This document shows positions 11,373-21,410 of a DNA stretch of 64,000 nucleotides, piece after piece. Numbering within the stretch: position 1 is the stretch's first letter; every line of letters starts with the position of its first letter. The notes below the pieces were generated by a model. That model was not told the origin of the DNA and made no database searches. It saw only the letters and a list, made by a program, of their open reading frames with translations. The position numbers and the translations under genes are program-made. The stretch lies in contig OZ005612.1 of the NCBI GenBank assembly GCA_963930655.1, forward strand, positions 11,847,001-11,911,000, in the 5' to 3' direction. Source of the DNA: Myrica gale. Taxonomy: Eukaryota > Streptophyta > Magnoliopsida > Fagales > Myricaceae.

Positions 11373-11572
11373 ATGCCGCCTAGGGGTGCAAGACCAAGAA
11401 GGATAGCTGTGAACGAAAGTTTAGAGGAAGAAGAGTGAAGCCGTAATGAAAGGTCTGCCTCGAACGAAAGGTCTGTTACTCCTAGTGAGGACGATGTAGA
11501 TGCGGTGTCAAATCGGATCATTGTTAGACTGGCTGAGGCCACAGGAGGAAGTAGGACTGCACGCGAGGGTTG
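11373..11572 (+). pseudogene. gypsy gag, N-terminal remnant
   Basis: After the leader (11085-11372) an ATG at 11373 opens MPPRGARPRR..., the Arg/Pro-rich start typical of plant gypsy gag. It stops at TGA 11436-11438, and the same frame continues for about 40 more codons. At 11573 the sequence joins the 3' LTR end directly. The rest of gag and pol is deleted. Confidence 0.7.
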
Positions 11573-11687
11573 TTCATTTTGACTATTGAAGATGGAATAT
11601 AGATTTTTATGAATTTATTTTTCTTGATTGGGATGATATTTTCAAGCGGTATGCTATCCGTTTAGACTTTTGGGTCCGGGTGTTACA
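11573..11687 (+). repeat. 3' LTR remnant of the gypsy element
   Basis: These 115 bp are almost identical to 1995-2109 of the 5' LTR and end TGTTACA, followed by the CTCTG duplication. The other ~1630 bp of the 3' LTR are absent. The deletion therefore ran from gag to within 115 bp of the element end. Confidence 0.85.
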
Positions 11688-11692
11688 CTCTG

Positions 11693-13288
11693 TGTGTTAA
11701 GGGCAAACCGCCTCTTGTGAGTGATACTCTTCACAGTCAAGATGTCGTGTGTGTAGCCCATCCGCAGATACATGTTGACTCTCCCCCAGTCCAACCATGT
11801 GCAGCCCAAGTTGCATATTTTGTTGCTCATTTCACTTGGGATCATCAACCCAATGTTAATGCTTCTTGGTTTTGGAAAGGAATCTCTAAAGTGGCAACTT
11901 ATCTTAAACTGGGTTGTTGCTACCAAATCTCTGTTGGGTCTGCAGTGCGAACTTGGATTGATCCTTGGGTTCCTTCATTGCCGACCTTCATTCCCTCTCC
12001 AAGGAATTCCCATGTTGTAATTGAGGCGGATTCTTGTGTTGAGGAGCTGATTGATCAGCCAGCTAGAAGATGGGGATGAAGGGAAGCTGCGACAATTTTT
12101 TAGAGATGAGGACATAGAGCATATTCTCTCTATTCCTTTATCTACTGCACCAAGGTCTGACTCCCTCCTCTGGATTCTTGATTCTAAAGGTAGATTTTCT
12201 TTAAAGTCTACCTATCCCATTTTTTCTCTAACTTTACCTGCCCCATCATCTCCCGTTTCTCCTCACTTATGGGCAAAGATCTGGTCTCTCAGTCTTCAGG
12301 ATAGGCTTAACTTGCTAATTTGGAAAGTTGCTTGGAATCTCCTACCTTGTAAATGTAATTTGCAAAACTCTCTTAACATTGTGTTATCTGATAATTTATG
12401 TCCCTTTTGTGCTGAGGCAGAGAAGTCTTTGACTCATTTATTTTTTTACTGCCCTTTAGCTCAAATAGCGTGGCGTGAATCTCCTTGGGGATTTCAGTCG
12501 ACTAATATAAGGGACTGTACTATCCATGAGTGGGTGTCCCTTATTTTAGAGCCCCATATTACTCATGTTCTACCAGAGGATCAGTCTATTATTAATTTCA
12601 TCAGGTTTGCTGCCATTTTGTGGGATGTTATCTGGTTTTCCAGAAATCAGTTGGTGCACCATGGCCTCAGGGAAGATGTATGGGCTACTATCCGAAGAAT
12701 CCAAAGATTATTTGCAGAGCACTCTCAGGCATGGGCCACTGCTCGACCGCCTAAGCTTGTTCGATGGGTTCCGCCTACAGGTAATATGTTGAAAATTAAC
12801 TTTGATGCTACCATCCGGAGTGAATTTTCATTTCTAGCATCAGTTTGCCGTAATAGTGAAGGACAAATACTCTTTGCTTGGACAAATAGAGCTCCGTCTG
12901 GTACTCCTTTAGTGGGAGAGGCCAAAGCAGCTTTATTTGCTGTTCAGGAGGCTACTTTTCTTAACTATCCTCTTATTGAGTTCGAAAGGGACAATCTGCA
13001 AGTGTGCAATGCTTTACGTTTGGCGGATTTCCAATCTGACTGGTCTATCTCTTCCTACATCTTGGATGCCAAAACCCTTTTATGTACCCAGAGTGGATGT
13101 CATTTTCATCATGTTGGTCGACTTGCTAATGGTGTAGCTCATAGCCTGGCCAATTGGGCAGCTAGGGAGAATTTAGTAGGGACCATTCCTATCCATTGTA
13201 TTCCTACTGATGTATTGAATGCTGATAATCCCCCCACCCCCTGAGCTGTCTTTTGGTTTTGAATGAATCTTTGCTTAGAAAAAAAAAA
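11693..13288 (+). pseudogene. LINE downstream segment: RT C-terminus, zinc finger and RNase H
   Basis: The frame continues from the segment at 4-360 and then jumps, near 11815, into the RT C-terminal region (SWFWKGI, VRTWIDPWVPS). The endonuclease and RT core have been deleted in between. The frame at 11717 ends at 12079, but the same protein continues in the frame 12051-13244; the shift maps to the GGGG run at 12072-12075. Next come a zf-RVT domain (CPFC...HLFFYCP, about 12398-12460) and an RNase H-like domain (INFDATIRS at ~12795, EAKAALFAVQEA, GRLANGVAHSLANWA), with a stop at 13242. Poly-A near 13279-13288 marks the LINE 3' end. Confidence 0.88.
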
Positions 13289-13510
13289 CCTCATCCCCTC
13301 CCGTTGAAGCCAACCAGAAAATCCCAACACCCTCTCGATTTAACCCCACCCCCTATCCTGCAGATGCCAACCAGAAAATCCCCAATCTTGAGCTCCTGAA
13401 AAACCTCACCCCAATCTTCAGCTCTGTCACCAGCCCCCATTCTTTGCAACCTTACCCCATTGGCAATCTAGGTCTTCTGTATTGTACTCATCGTCCCACC
13501 AAGGAGGAAC
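13289..13510. other. C-rich spacer with a short direct repeat
   Basis: Pyrimidine- and C-rich sequence. 'gccaaccagaaaatccc' occurs twice, at about 13309 and 13366. No coding signal is evident. It may be the 5' side of the locus that carries the GRF frame downstream. Confidence 0.4.
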
Positions 13511-13729
13511 ATGTTTTGGCCACATGCGGGAATGTTGAATGAACTTCATGAGGCTCCAGTTTGTGGATGCAACTTCCAGGCATGGGTGAGAACGTCAATG
13601 ACGGAAGGAAATTCGGGACGTCAATTTTTTGATTGTCCAATGTACACCTATGGATCGGTGAGAACTTCAAATCAAGCAACTAATTTTCTTGTTAGATACT
13701 TTTTACTGGTTGCTGAGGAAGTGCGTTAG
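13511..13729 (+). pseudogene. GRF-type zinc-finger ORF fragment
   Basis: A 72-residue frame contains PVCGCNFQAWVRTSMTEGN followed by SGRQFFDCPMY at about residues 16-46. This fits the GRF zinc-finger pattern CxCG..., RTS..., (N)xGRxFxxCP. GRF fingers bind nucleic acid and are common in small plant proteins and in transposon-captured fragments. The frame has no visible promoter, and no downstream coiled coil or membrane segment typical of the plant genes. I treat it as a fragment, though a small expressed gene or first exon cannot be excluded. Confidence 0.55.
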
Positions 13730-14215
13730 TTAACAATTTTATTATTGAATTTAAGCATTGACCCAAACACCTATCACGTTCAGCAAATTGAATAGAGGCT
13801 AAACAAATCGAAGTCAGCACATCGTTGGGTCCACAATATGAATAAACAAAGGCACAAACATTTTAAAAAACCAACACATTAAAGCGAGAAGATAACAGAA
13901 CCAAATAAAAGGGACAAGGGAACACAAATAACGCCATAAGTATAGATGCGAACCGAAGGATCCGAAATAGTAAATCCTGGTTGATCTTTTGTTGAAAACA
14001 TGTTGTAGGTTTATAGTTTAATTCCGCATAAACTATCAGTGGTACGAGAGAGTTAGGTTCACATGATTGCAATTGTTGGATTACATGGATCTTGAAGAAT
14101 TTTGAATTAGAATCAAAAGCCAAGAACTTTTCGGTACTGTTCACAGCTATTACAAACCGTGCATATTTTTATTAAAACTGGATTTACTGTTCACGTTTTT
14201 TTTTTTAATAAAGAG
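13730..14215. other. Non-coding AT-rich stretch
   Basis: No supported gene. A 10-bp inverted repeat (TTACTGTTCA near 14187, TGAACAGTAA near 14218) encloses a poly-T run at the end of this stretch, a motif seen at MITE ends. An ORF on the minus strand at 13863-14144 has no recognisable feature. Confidence 0.4.
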
Positions 14216-14535
14216 TTATGAACAGTAAAAAGTTAAAAAAAATCTTTTCTTCAAAAGTGTGGCCGGCGGCCATAAGATGGTTGCCGCCACGCCACTGGCC
14301 GGAGCCGCGTCTAGTAGGACTGAAGTCGCACCTGCCTGGAACCATGGTGGCGTCCGACTACCTTGGAGGCTGCGGGCACCACCGAAGTAATACACACCCG
14401 TGTAATACACGGGTGTGTGGTAGCCTACCGGCAGCCACCAGCGCGCCACACATCATCGTTGTGGCTGCAGATTGAAAGGCCAGCAACGTCCGGCCTAGGG
14501 CTGGCCTGACGTAGCCAGCCGAAATGGCCAGCGGC
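14216..14535. other. GC-rich island with a perfect 12-bp hairpin
   Basis: The stretch is visibly GC-rich against its surroundings, with repeated GGCCGG/GCCAGC phrases. At 14392-14403 and 14407-14418 a perfect 12-bp inverted repeat (ACACACCCGTGT / ACACGGGTGTGT) is separated by AAT. Overlapping ORFs on both strands reflect the lack of AT-rich stops and are not called. The block may be a captured or element-derived GC-rich piece. Confidence 0.5.
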
Positions 14536-14539
14536 CAGT

Positions 14540-14907
14540 TGTGTTTGAGAGTGATTATTTGCTAGCATAAAAAATTTCTAGTTTTGTTTGGAGTGGTGTT
14601 TGAGAGTGATTATTTGCTAGCAATTTTGGGTATCGGTGATCCTTCCTTTCTAGTCGTAGAGGAACCGAGATGTACTGTTGAAGCCATTAGAGAAATGGCG
14701 CCCGAGAGACCATTTTGGAACTTTTTAAAAGTTTTCTGTAAAGTAAATGTTGATTCTTTGTCAAAATGGGTTGCAGCTACATCGTTTTTTGAATGTATTC
14801 CTTTTGACTTTTTACTTGCTTTTCTGCTAAGACATGGTTGGTATTTTGATCCTCAGACGTGATTTCTTTAAAATTGGAATAAAACTTTGTTGTTTAGAAA
14901 AAAAAAA
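14540..14907 (+). pseudogene. LINE 3' end fragment (copy A)
   Basis: The frame from 14584 to 14862 encodes the extreme C-terminus of a LINE (VEAIREMAPERPFWNFLKVF ... FLLRHGWYFDPQT) and is followed by poly-A at 14898-14907. The same protein end and the same 3' flank occur at 40430-40713. Just upstream, 'gtgtttgagagtgattatttgctagca' is partly duplicated (14543 and 14595). Everything 5' of the RNase H end is missing. Confidence 0.8.
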
Positions 14908-15968
14908 TCCTAACACCATATAAAATTTATAAATGTATCAAAATAATTTTTCATTCTACCTAGATACTATCACAAACCCCAGAAAAGACTCGTCTACGAA
15001 TTTATTATCCAGAAAAAAAAAACTGAAATTAAAATGATACCCGAACATGACCAATAAATTGGAAATTTGGGGTGGGTGGTGGTTTGACGATAGAATTGGA
15101 GAAGAAGCATCAACATCCGTCAACTGCTATATATCTTTTATAAAGCAGAAAATCTTTCTTGCATACTTGCTTACCTCAGCACGTAATTTACTGCAAAAAG
15201 ACGCTGCGCGCTACCGTATATAGAGTACAAAATGGGAATGCTCTATGCTGTGTACCAAGACATTTATGCTTGCACCGGTCAACCTTTTGAACCATAAATG
15301 GGAACGGGTGAAAACTAGGGAATAGAAAAGTCGGAAGCCGAATAAGTAAATAATCAGATTCTTTTTCTGACACACGATACATTGGCTACTGACTAATGGC
15401 ATTTTCTTTTTCTTGCTTTCTTCATTTTTCCTTGGTCTGTTAATTTCTCCGCTGCTGGGCCAGTCTAGTATCTTGGGCTATTGAATGCCAATGCATCCAC
15501 ATGGCCCGTTTCTTTTTCTGGACTTCAAAACGAGACCCAAACTCTACTGAAGTTCCTTACGGTTGGTTCTAAACTTCAAGCCTGCTGAAAGTGGGCCTAG
15601 CAATTTTGCAAGTCCGGCTATTTTCCATAGCATCAAGGCTTCGATATCATGGCTTGAGGGCTCGAAATGGGTTTACCATACAAAAGCAGGCTCTCCCGGT
15701 AAGCCCATCATAGCTGTTAAATGAGGAAAAAAATTCTTTCTATTTATGCTCGGCTCGGCATTAGCAGGTCAAATTTGGGGAACGCTTTTGAACGGAGAAA
15801 TTTTTCGCGTTCACATGGCCGGAGATTGCCCAAGTGAAAATGCTTCCATTTCTCGTGGTAGCCTAAAGAATTTCACGGTCAACTTGAAAGAAGATCCAAT
15901 GGCAACGGAAGCCAGATCGTGTTGATTGTTGAAATCAAAGTAGTTCAAGCGTGCTACCTTATTTGGAG
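14908..15968. repeat. Duplicated locus, copy A
   Basis: 14908-15045 matches 40701-40851 (3' flank of the LINE, upstream of the SETD9-like gene). 15046-15570 matches 29657-30385, and 15750-15968 matches 30872-31085. The matches keep order and orientation with small differences, so this is a mosaic of a duplicated region. No supported gene lies inside. The ORFs at 15188-15402 have counterparts in copy B but no recognisable protein. Confidence 0.75.
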
Positions 15969-16029
15969 TTGAACGTCGGTTCAACTTGTGTCTATCCATA
16001 CCTGATATCAACATTGTGAGCAGACGAAA

Positions 16030-16880
16030 TCAACGATAGCTGTATGACGTCATACACCAATGCTCTTAGTATACCTAGAATATAAAAGGTAGATGATACC
16101 AAACTTTCTCCTAGACTGAACAGGACACGTACCAAACTCACTCAACCTTGAGTACACAATCTCAAACTGCGCAAATTTTGGACAATTCAATAGTTATTAA
16201 GCGATAAAGGCATATTTATCGCGTCCTAACCCTTGAACGGGTCTAAGGTTACACATATTATAGCCCAAAATTAAACCCAAACAAAACAGGTCAAAAACAC
16301 TCATATAAGCATCCTCCATTTTTCTCAAACTTCATGATTCATTTTCAAAACTCAAGCACTTCAATAATCAAACATCTAAATAGTATAAACGCTACACATC
16401 AATAATCAATATCTTATTTAAATGCCGATCGATCGATATTATTGATGATCGATCGGTTAATATAGACAATCAACCATCTATCTTCCATCTAACAGGCGAT
16501 TGAACGATCGATTGTGTTTAACCCAGAATGCAAAAATGCACAAACCACCCCTACACTCTCAAATCTTCTCTCAAAACACTCCCAAATCATCCTAATGCAA
16601 TACCTATTCCAATATACATATTAAAAATACCATAATAAGCTCCAATCATCACAACACAAAATCCCCACAAATACTCAAATACCCAAATCAAATAAATTAC
16701 CAAATAACCAACTAAATCATTCCTAAATCGTAGTGTAGGTCTAGTAACATACCTATTTCACGAAATTCACACCAAAACTTCATTTTGCTCAAATTTCTTA
16801 ATATTCACCTAATAAAAAAAACAATGAATTTGAGCTTGGGCTTACTCTTAAACGATTCTAAACACTATCTCATCCAAAAA
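16030..16880 (-). other. Leader-like block of the CACTA family (copy A)
   Basis: Conserved with 49230-50140: shared phrases include 'gatgataccaaactttctc', 'cctaacccttgaacgggtctaagg' and 'ctcttaaacgattctaaac'. In the second copy this block directly precedes, on the minus strand, a transposase-associated domain, so I read it as the 5' untranslated and subterminal part of the transposase gene. Here the coding part is lost. The ORF at 16785-17060 is not supported. Confidence 0.55.
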
Positions 16881-18290
16881 GTATGGTGTTTGGGCAAAGG
16901 TTTGAGGAGAAATAGCTCTTTGTCGTGGGTGCGCCGTCTTCTCCTTGCCAAGGGTTTATTTTTGCACTTCACCCACGACCTTAAAGCATTTTGGCTCTTG
17001 AAGCTCAATAACTCCCGATCAATTGGTGACACAGTCGATCGATCACCATGCCAGTTTTAAAATTTCTGCTATGTTTTTGGACCGATCAATCGACACAACA
17101 TAAGCGATCGATTGTTAAGTGCATTTAAAACGATGCCGCCCTTGGAGATCGATCAGTACAAAAGCCAGATTGATTGTTTTAAGACCTCAAAACGACGACA
17201 GATTACAACGATCGATTGGTTTGGAAATTTTGACTTTAAAAACTTAGACTGACCAAAATTGTTTGGCGGTCAAATTTGGCACAATCGATTGGTCCTCAAA
17301 CAAAAAAACAACGACGTCCGGCTCGATCGATCGGGTTGTTTAAGCATTTGATCGGTGTGATACACCTAAAAGACACCATTTGTTATCTATCAATCAGTAA
17401 TTGGACGATCGTTCAATTATCTTAATTATTTAAAAATGATTTTTATAATGTTCTTGCTTTATTATTTGATTAATGTCATCTTAATACGTGCCTCATACTA
17501 ATAAATTATAATCAAGTGCTAAATAAAGATTATATCAATAGTTTATAGCATGTATATATAAACTAACTCTTACACTATGTTTCTATGATGCAACATGTAC
17601 AACATAAACATATTTTCCTAAAGATTAATCATGTGTACTTGATATGTTTTTATGTAATCTAAATATATCCTAACATACTTTGTTTATGTATAATTTGTGT
17701 GTGCAAACATTTAAACACAAAATGTTCAATCACTAATTCTCAACCACTCATTACGTATATGTAATTAGATTACAATTCTCATGTCGATCAACTATCTGTA
17801 TTGGATTGTTAATTTATATATGTACGTAAATATTTTATATAATTCTTAAATTGTGTTTTATTGTTTCAATTGTTATTTATCTTACCATAATACATACTTT
17901 TTATTAAATTCTTATATTGTGTACATTAATAGTTTATTTGGTCAACCATTATTTATTTTATTTGTACTTAGATATACGATTAAGTTTGTCGATCGATTAG
18001 CCAAAACGACTACTCGATTGGATGTGCCATTAAAACGACGTCATACCAGCCGATCGATCGAAATATATGATCGATCAGAAAATAATTGCGAATCAATCGA
18101 TCGTGTAAATCCATCATTATTTTGATTACACATAACGATCGAACAATTTGGGCACACCAAAACGAAGGCGTCTTGACTGATCGATCTGCATGTTTAGATG
18201 ATTGATCAGTTGGATAGGCCTAAATGACATCGTTTGTAACCGAGCGATTGGTAATTTGACGATCGATCGATTATCTTAATTATTAAAAAA
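16420..18290. repeat. CGATCGATCG subterminal array, first block
   Basis: CGATCGAT-containing words recur throughout, for example near 16428, 16448, 16505, 17036, 17150, 17325, 17988, 18051, 18069 and 18258. Many lie next to AAAACGAC or AACGACG. The motif is self-complementary, so it occurs on both strands. Dense short subterminal motifs are where CACTA accessory transposases bind; that role is inference here. Confidence 0.7.
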
Positions 18291-18299
18291 TTGATTTTT

Positions 18300-18846
18300 G
18301 AACTAAAAAATGACTTAATTATGAATTTTTTTACTAATGACGCAATCTAGATAAATGCATCATACTAATAACATATAATCAAGTGCTAAATAAAGATTAA
18401 ATCACAAGTTTATACTATGTATATTTAAACTTTTAAAATATATTTCTATGATACAATATATATAAGCTAAACAAGCTTTCCATAATGAATTGTTATTTTA
18501 TTTTTATTTAAAAATATAAATGTACTTAGAGATATATACATGTACAATTATATTTTATATATATTCTTATATTTTTTATTTGATTGACCTTTTTAATTGT
18601 TTATGTATATGTATGTACTTATATTTTATTTAAATACGTATTTTATTTAACCAACTAACTTTGCAATTTTCGGTAATTTTGTCTTCGAAAGGGTATATCG
18701 GTCAATTTATATATCTAAACGTCAGAAGAAAATAAAAAATTTAAACTAACTCATAAATTGTAATCATAATCAGTACATATCCAAAATAAAAACATATGTC
18801 CCAAATACATAAATGAAAACACAAAAAACATAGTAAAAATAAGAAT
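18300..18846. other. AT-rich stretch inside the CACTA copy
   Basis: No gene. Phrases near 18360-18480 repeat ones at 17500-17600 ('aagtgctaaataaagatta', 'tatgatgcaacatg'-like), so 17460-17640 and 18300-18480 look like an old internal tandem duplication of the same AT-rich unit, each following a CGATCG cluster. Confidence 0.5.
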
Positions 18847-19700
18847 CTAAACATCAAGACCAAAATCCGTCACATCTGCAGGAACGGACCCGAGAATCTT
18901 GTGCGGATCAACCTCTATCTTGAACTCATTGAGGGTCTTCCAGATTTCATCGAAGTTATTCCAGACATCTTCCATGTTTCCAACAACCACCTTGTTACGC
19001 AGCATCGCAATACTGCGCTCATTCTCAAGTTTTTTCTGGAGCATTCTTGACAACCACACTGACACAGGAGGAGAGGTCCCCAAAGAGCTTGGCCACCCAA
19101 AGAGGAGGCTCTACAGGCTCTCTCATGTCGATTGGTTCCTCTGATCGAGGCGTTTTGGTGTCAGTCGATGGCTCCGCTATCATATTTGGGCCTGCTGTTG
19201 CTCTACGAGTGAACTGTCAAACAATAGCTCCTTCCTGCCTCTTACTCCTCGACAAGTGGCCTTGTTCAATGCCCTGGTGACTGCGTTACGTGACTCGCCG
19301 TCACTAATCATGACACCTCGAGCATTCAAAAACTAAGTCAGGAACCAAAAAAGCAACAATGACATCAGGCGAGAATGAGATTTTGACATCTTGCAATGTC
19401 AGCTGTAGCTCATCTCCATTCTCCACAGCGACAACGACACAGTAGAAATCCTATACCAGGTTGTCCACATAGAAACCGGTCATCCAAGATAGCTGACGAA
19501 AGAATCCCCGGTAATCAAAAAGCTAGAACATGGTGTTATCCTTGTATAGCAGGTTATCAAAATCAGAGACCAGCGACTGCATCCTCTGGAACTCCATTCA
19601 CGTCTCTACAAACAGCTCTGGCCACCAGCCGCATCCTTCGAAACTCATCCACATCTCTATGAACAGCTCCGGCTCCTGCTGCTCCTAGGACGATGATCCT
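18847..19700 (-). pseudogene. CACTA-borne plant-transposon protein fragment (copy A)
   Basis: On the minus strand the frames read, from 19700 down: MEFQRMQSLVSDFDNLLYKD, then FDYRGFFRQLSWMTGFYVDN, DFYCVVVAVENGDELQLTLQ and VKISFSPDVIVAFL. This pattern (FxRQLxW, LVxxFYxxL, VxGVxISxSPxxI) resembles the N-terminal part of 'putative plant transposon protein' families. It ends in a frame at 19083-18847 rich in Asp, Glu and Lys. Stops and shifts interrupt it several times. A related fragment lies at 52980-53210. Confidence 0.6.
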
Positions 19701-19719
19701 ACCCCGATCTTAGTTTTGG

Positions 19720-20720
19720 CTACATAAGCTGCTCGATCGAAAGAAAAACATAACACATCGTTTCAGCACCAATCGATCGTCCTCCTAAACTACCTACCTA
19801 TTTATTGATCTCTTATCTCATCAGCTACATGTCGATCTATCAGTATGAAATTGCGATTGATCAGCACAGGGACAATGGGAACAAAAATCTCAGAACCTAT
19901 ATTACCACAAAACATGTCCCAAATTGATCACTAAACAATCCTAAAGTCCCAAAATAAATATTAACAATAAAAAATTAATTTTTACTGAGCTAAATCGATT
20001 ATATAGGAAATTAAACAAAATAAACTAAAAACCTATTTAAAGCCACTAAAACACAACATAAATACGTACCTTTGTGTAGATGACAATGGGGGAAGTTTCT
20101 ACACACTTTGGAGGACAATACACTGTGAAATGGCTGATTAAAGGATGAGAAGGTTTTTGATATTGTAAGAGAGGAAACCGGAGAAAAATGGCCTTTGACG
20201 TTTTTCATATCATCCCTCGCGCCGATCGATAGGCGACGATCGACCGTTTTTTAACACGTTGCGATCTACCATTCGTTGACGGACCGATCGATCTCTGAAT
20301 CCACTGATCAAACGAGTATTCAAATAAGTGATGTTTACACTCGTTCGACCACCTATTTTTTTTAACACGTGGTTCACTTTCATTCCATGACATATCGATC
20401 GATCTGTTATTAATCCCGATCAATTGATAGTTCAAAATCCTGACGATTACGCTACCCGATCGATAGTTAATGTAATACCGATCGATCGGCTTGTGTGGAC
20501 ATGGGTTTGTATATCATTTGTTGCGTGATAAACGATGATGTGACACTTACCTGCTATGCTCTATGTGTGCCACATGCCCAAACTTTCTTGAGCGATTGGT
20601 ATTCTTTATCGATCGATCGGTGTGTCCTAACTGCATTGGACCGATCGGTCGTCATTATTAACGTTCAATAGCTAAGGCGCTATGAAGTTCATGATGAAGC
20701 ATTTCATCACAAAAAGTGCT
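19720..20720. repeat. CGATCGATCG subterminal array, second block
   Basis: Motifs recur near 19733, 19774, 20222, 20237, 20282, 20396, 20457, 20478, 20609 and 20717. The stretch 19850-20200 between them is AT-rich with no supported gene; the ORF at 20011-20208 on the minus strand has no recognisable domain. Confidence 0.65.
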
Positions 20721-20943
20721 ATCGATCGGCTTGGTGGCGAATATTTCCGTAACAAAAAATTTACTTTTTGTGAGGAAATAATCATTATGTCACCAATAAG
20801 AGCTTTAGTGACGAAATGTGTGATGGAAAATATTTTTGTCACAAATAATCCATTTTTAGTGACGAAAATAGCATTTCGTCACTAATAATGGACTTTTAAT
20901 GACGAAATTCAATTCGTTACTAAAGCCCAAATTTCTTGTAGTG
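20720..20943 (-). other. CACTA terminal region with TIR
   Basis: Several inverted copies of AGTGACGAAA/TTTCGTCACT occur at about 20809-20882, followed by the terminus TTTCTTGTAGTG. These are typical terminal and subterminal repeats of CACTA elements. Confidence 0.75.
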
Positions 20944-21100
20944 CCTATTGACTAAGTTGGAATATAGCATAGTAGAAGGATAAATAAGTAAATAACTATT
21001 AGCAAAATGGATTTCTCGAAAATAGTCTCCCTATCTCGAGGGTCAATTGTGATATGTTAATGCACATGATCACAATATGTAGAATCCTACAAAAATGAAG
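20944..21100 (+). repeat. Fragment of LTR family R
   Basis: 'ttggaatatagcatagtagaaggataaataagtaaataa' and what follows match the 3' half of the LTR repeats at 27800-27950 and 33960-34075. It abuts the CACTA end, which probably inserted into this LTR. 21420-21552 beyond the CT tract holds no supported gene. Confidence 0.65.
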
Positions 21101-21149
21101 AGATGGCCCATGGGAGAAATTTTCTTCCATGGCCGAATGGTTCAAGGCC

Positions 21150-21410
21150 TTACCTATCTTCTCTTCTCCTCCCTTTTTTTCTTTTCTTTTTTTTCGATTC
21201 TCCTTCTCTTTTCCTTTTCTTTCTCTCTTCTCCCTCCCTCTCCGTCACTATTCTCTCTTTCTCTTTTATTTTTCTTTCTTTCTTCTCCCTTCCTCTCATT
21301 CTCTTTTCTTTTTCTTTCTCTCTTCACTCTTCTTCCTCTCCGATTCTCCTTCTTCTCTTCTTCCTCTCCAACATTACCCTTTCTTCTCTCTCTCAAGTGT
21401 AGTGTGTGCA
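21150..21410. repeat. CT-rich low-complexity tract
   Basis: About 260 bp of TTC/CTT/TCC repeats. Four overlapping long ORFs (Phe/Leu/Ser-rich on the plus strand, Glu/Arg/Lys-rich on the minus strand) are products of the composition and are not genes. Confidence 0.85.

Larger units (their letters stand above)
361..11687 (+). mobile_element. Ty3-gypsy LTR retrotransposon, deleted, host of a nested copia element
   Basis: The element starts TGTAATAC and ends GTGTTACA, and is flanked by CTCTG at 356-360 and 11688-11692. The 5' LTR is 361-2109. A tRNA-iMet-type primer-binding site follows at 2112-2122. The internal part then resumes after the nested copia element, at 11085-11572, with an untranslated leader and the start of gag. 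It jumps directly to the last 115 bp of the 3' LTR (11573-11687). Nearly all of gag, all of pol and most of the 3' LTR are therefore deleted, so the element cannot move by itself. Confidence 0.88.
15967..20943 (-). mobile_element. CACTA (En/Spm)-like element, copy A, truncated
   Basis: The right end, ...GCCCAAATTTCTTGTAGTG at 20943, is the reverse complement of the classic plant CACTA terminus CACTACAAGAAA, and 3 bp after it (CCT) would be the target duplication. Inward lie subterminal repeats (AGTGACGAAA and its inverse), then long arrays of CGATCGATCG, a broken ORF at 18847-19700 (minus strand), more CGATCGATCG, and a leader-like block at 16030-16880. The same series recurs at 48799-53745 in the same orientation. 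The left TIR is missing, so the copy is truncated at about 15967. Confidence 0.75.

Noticed and set aside
14216..14475. Overlapping ORFs in the GC-rich block
   Set aside because: Few stops are expected at this composition; no motif on either strand.
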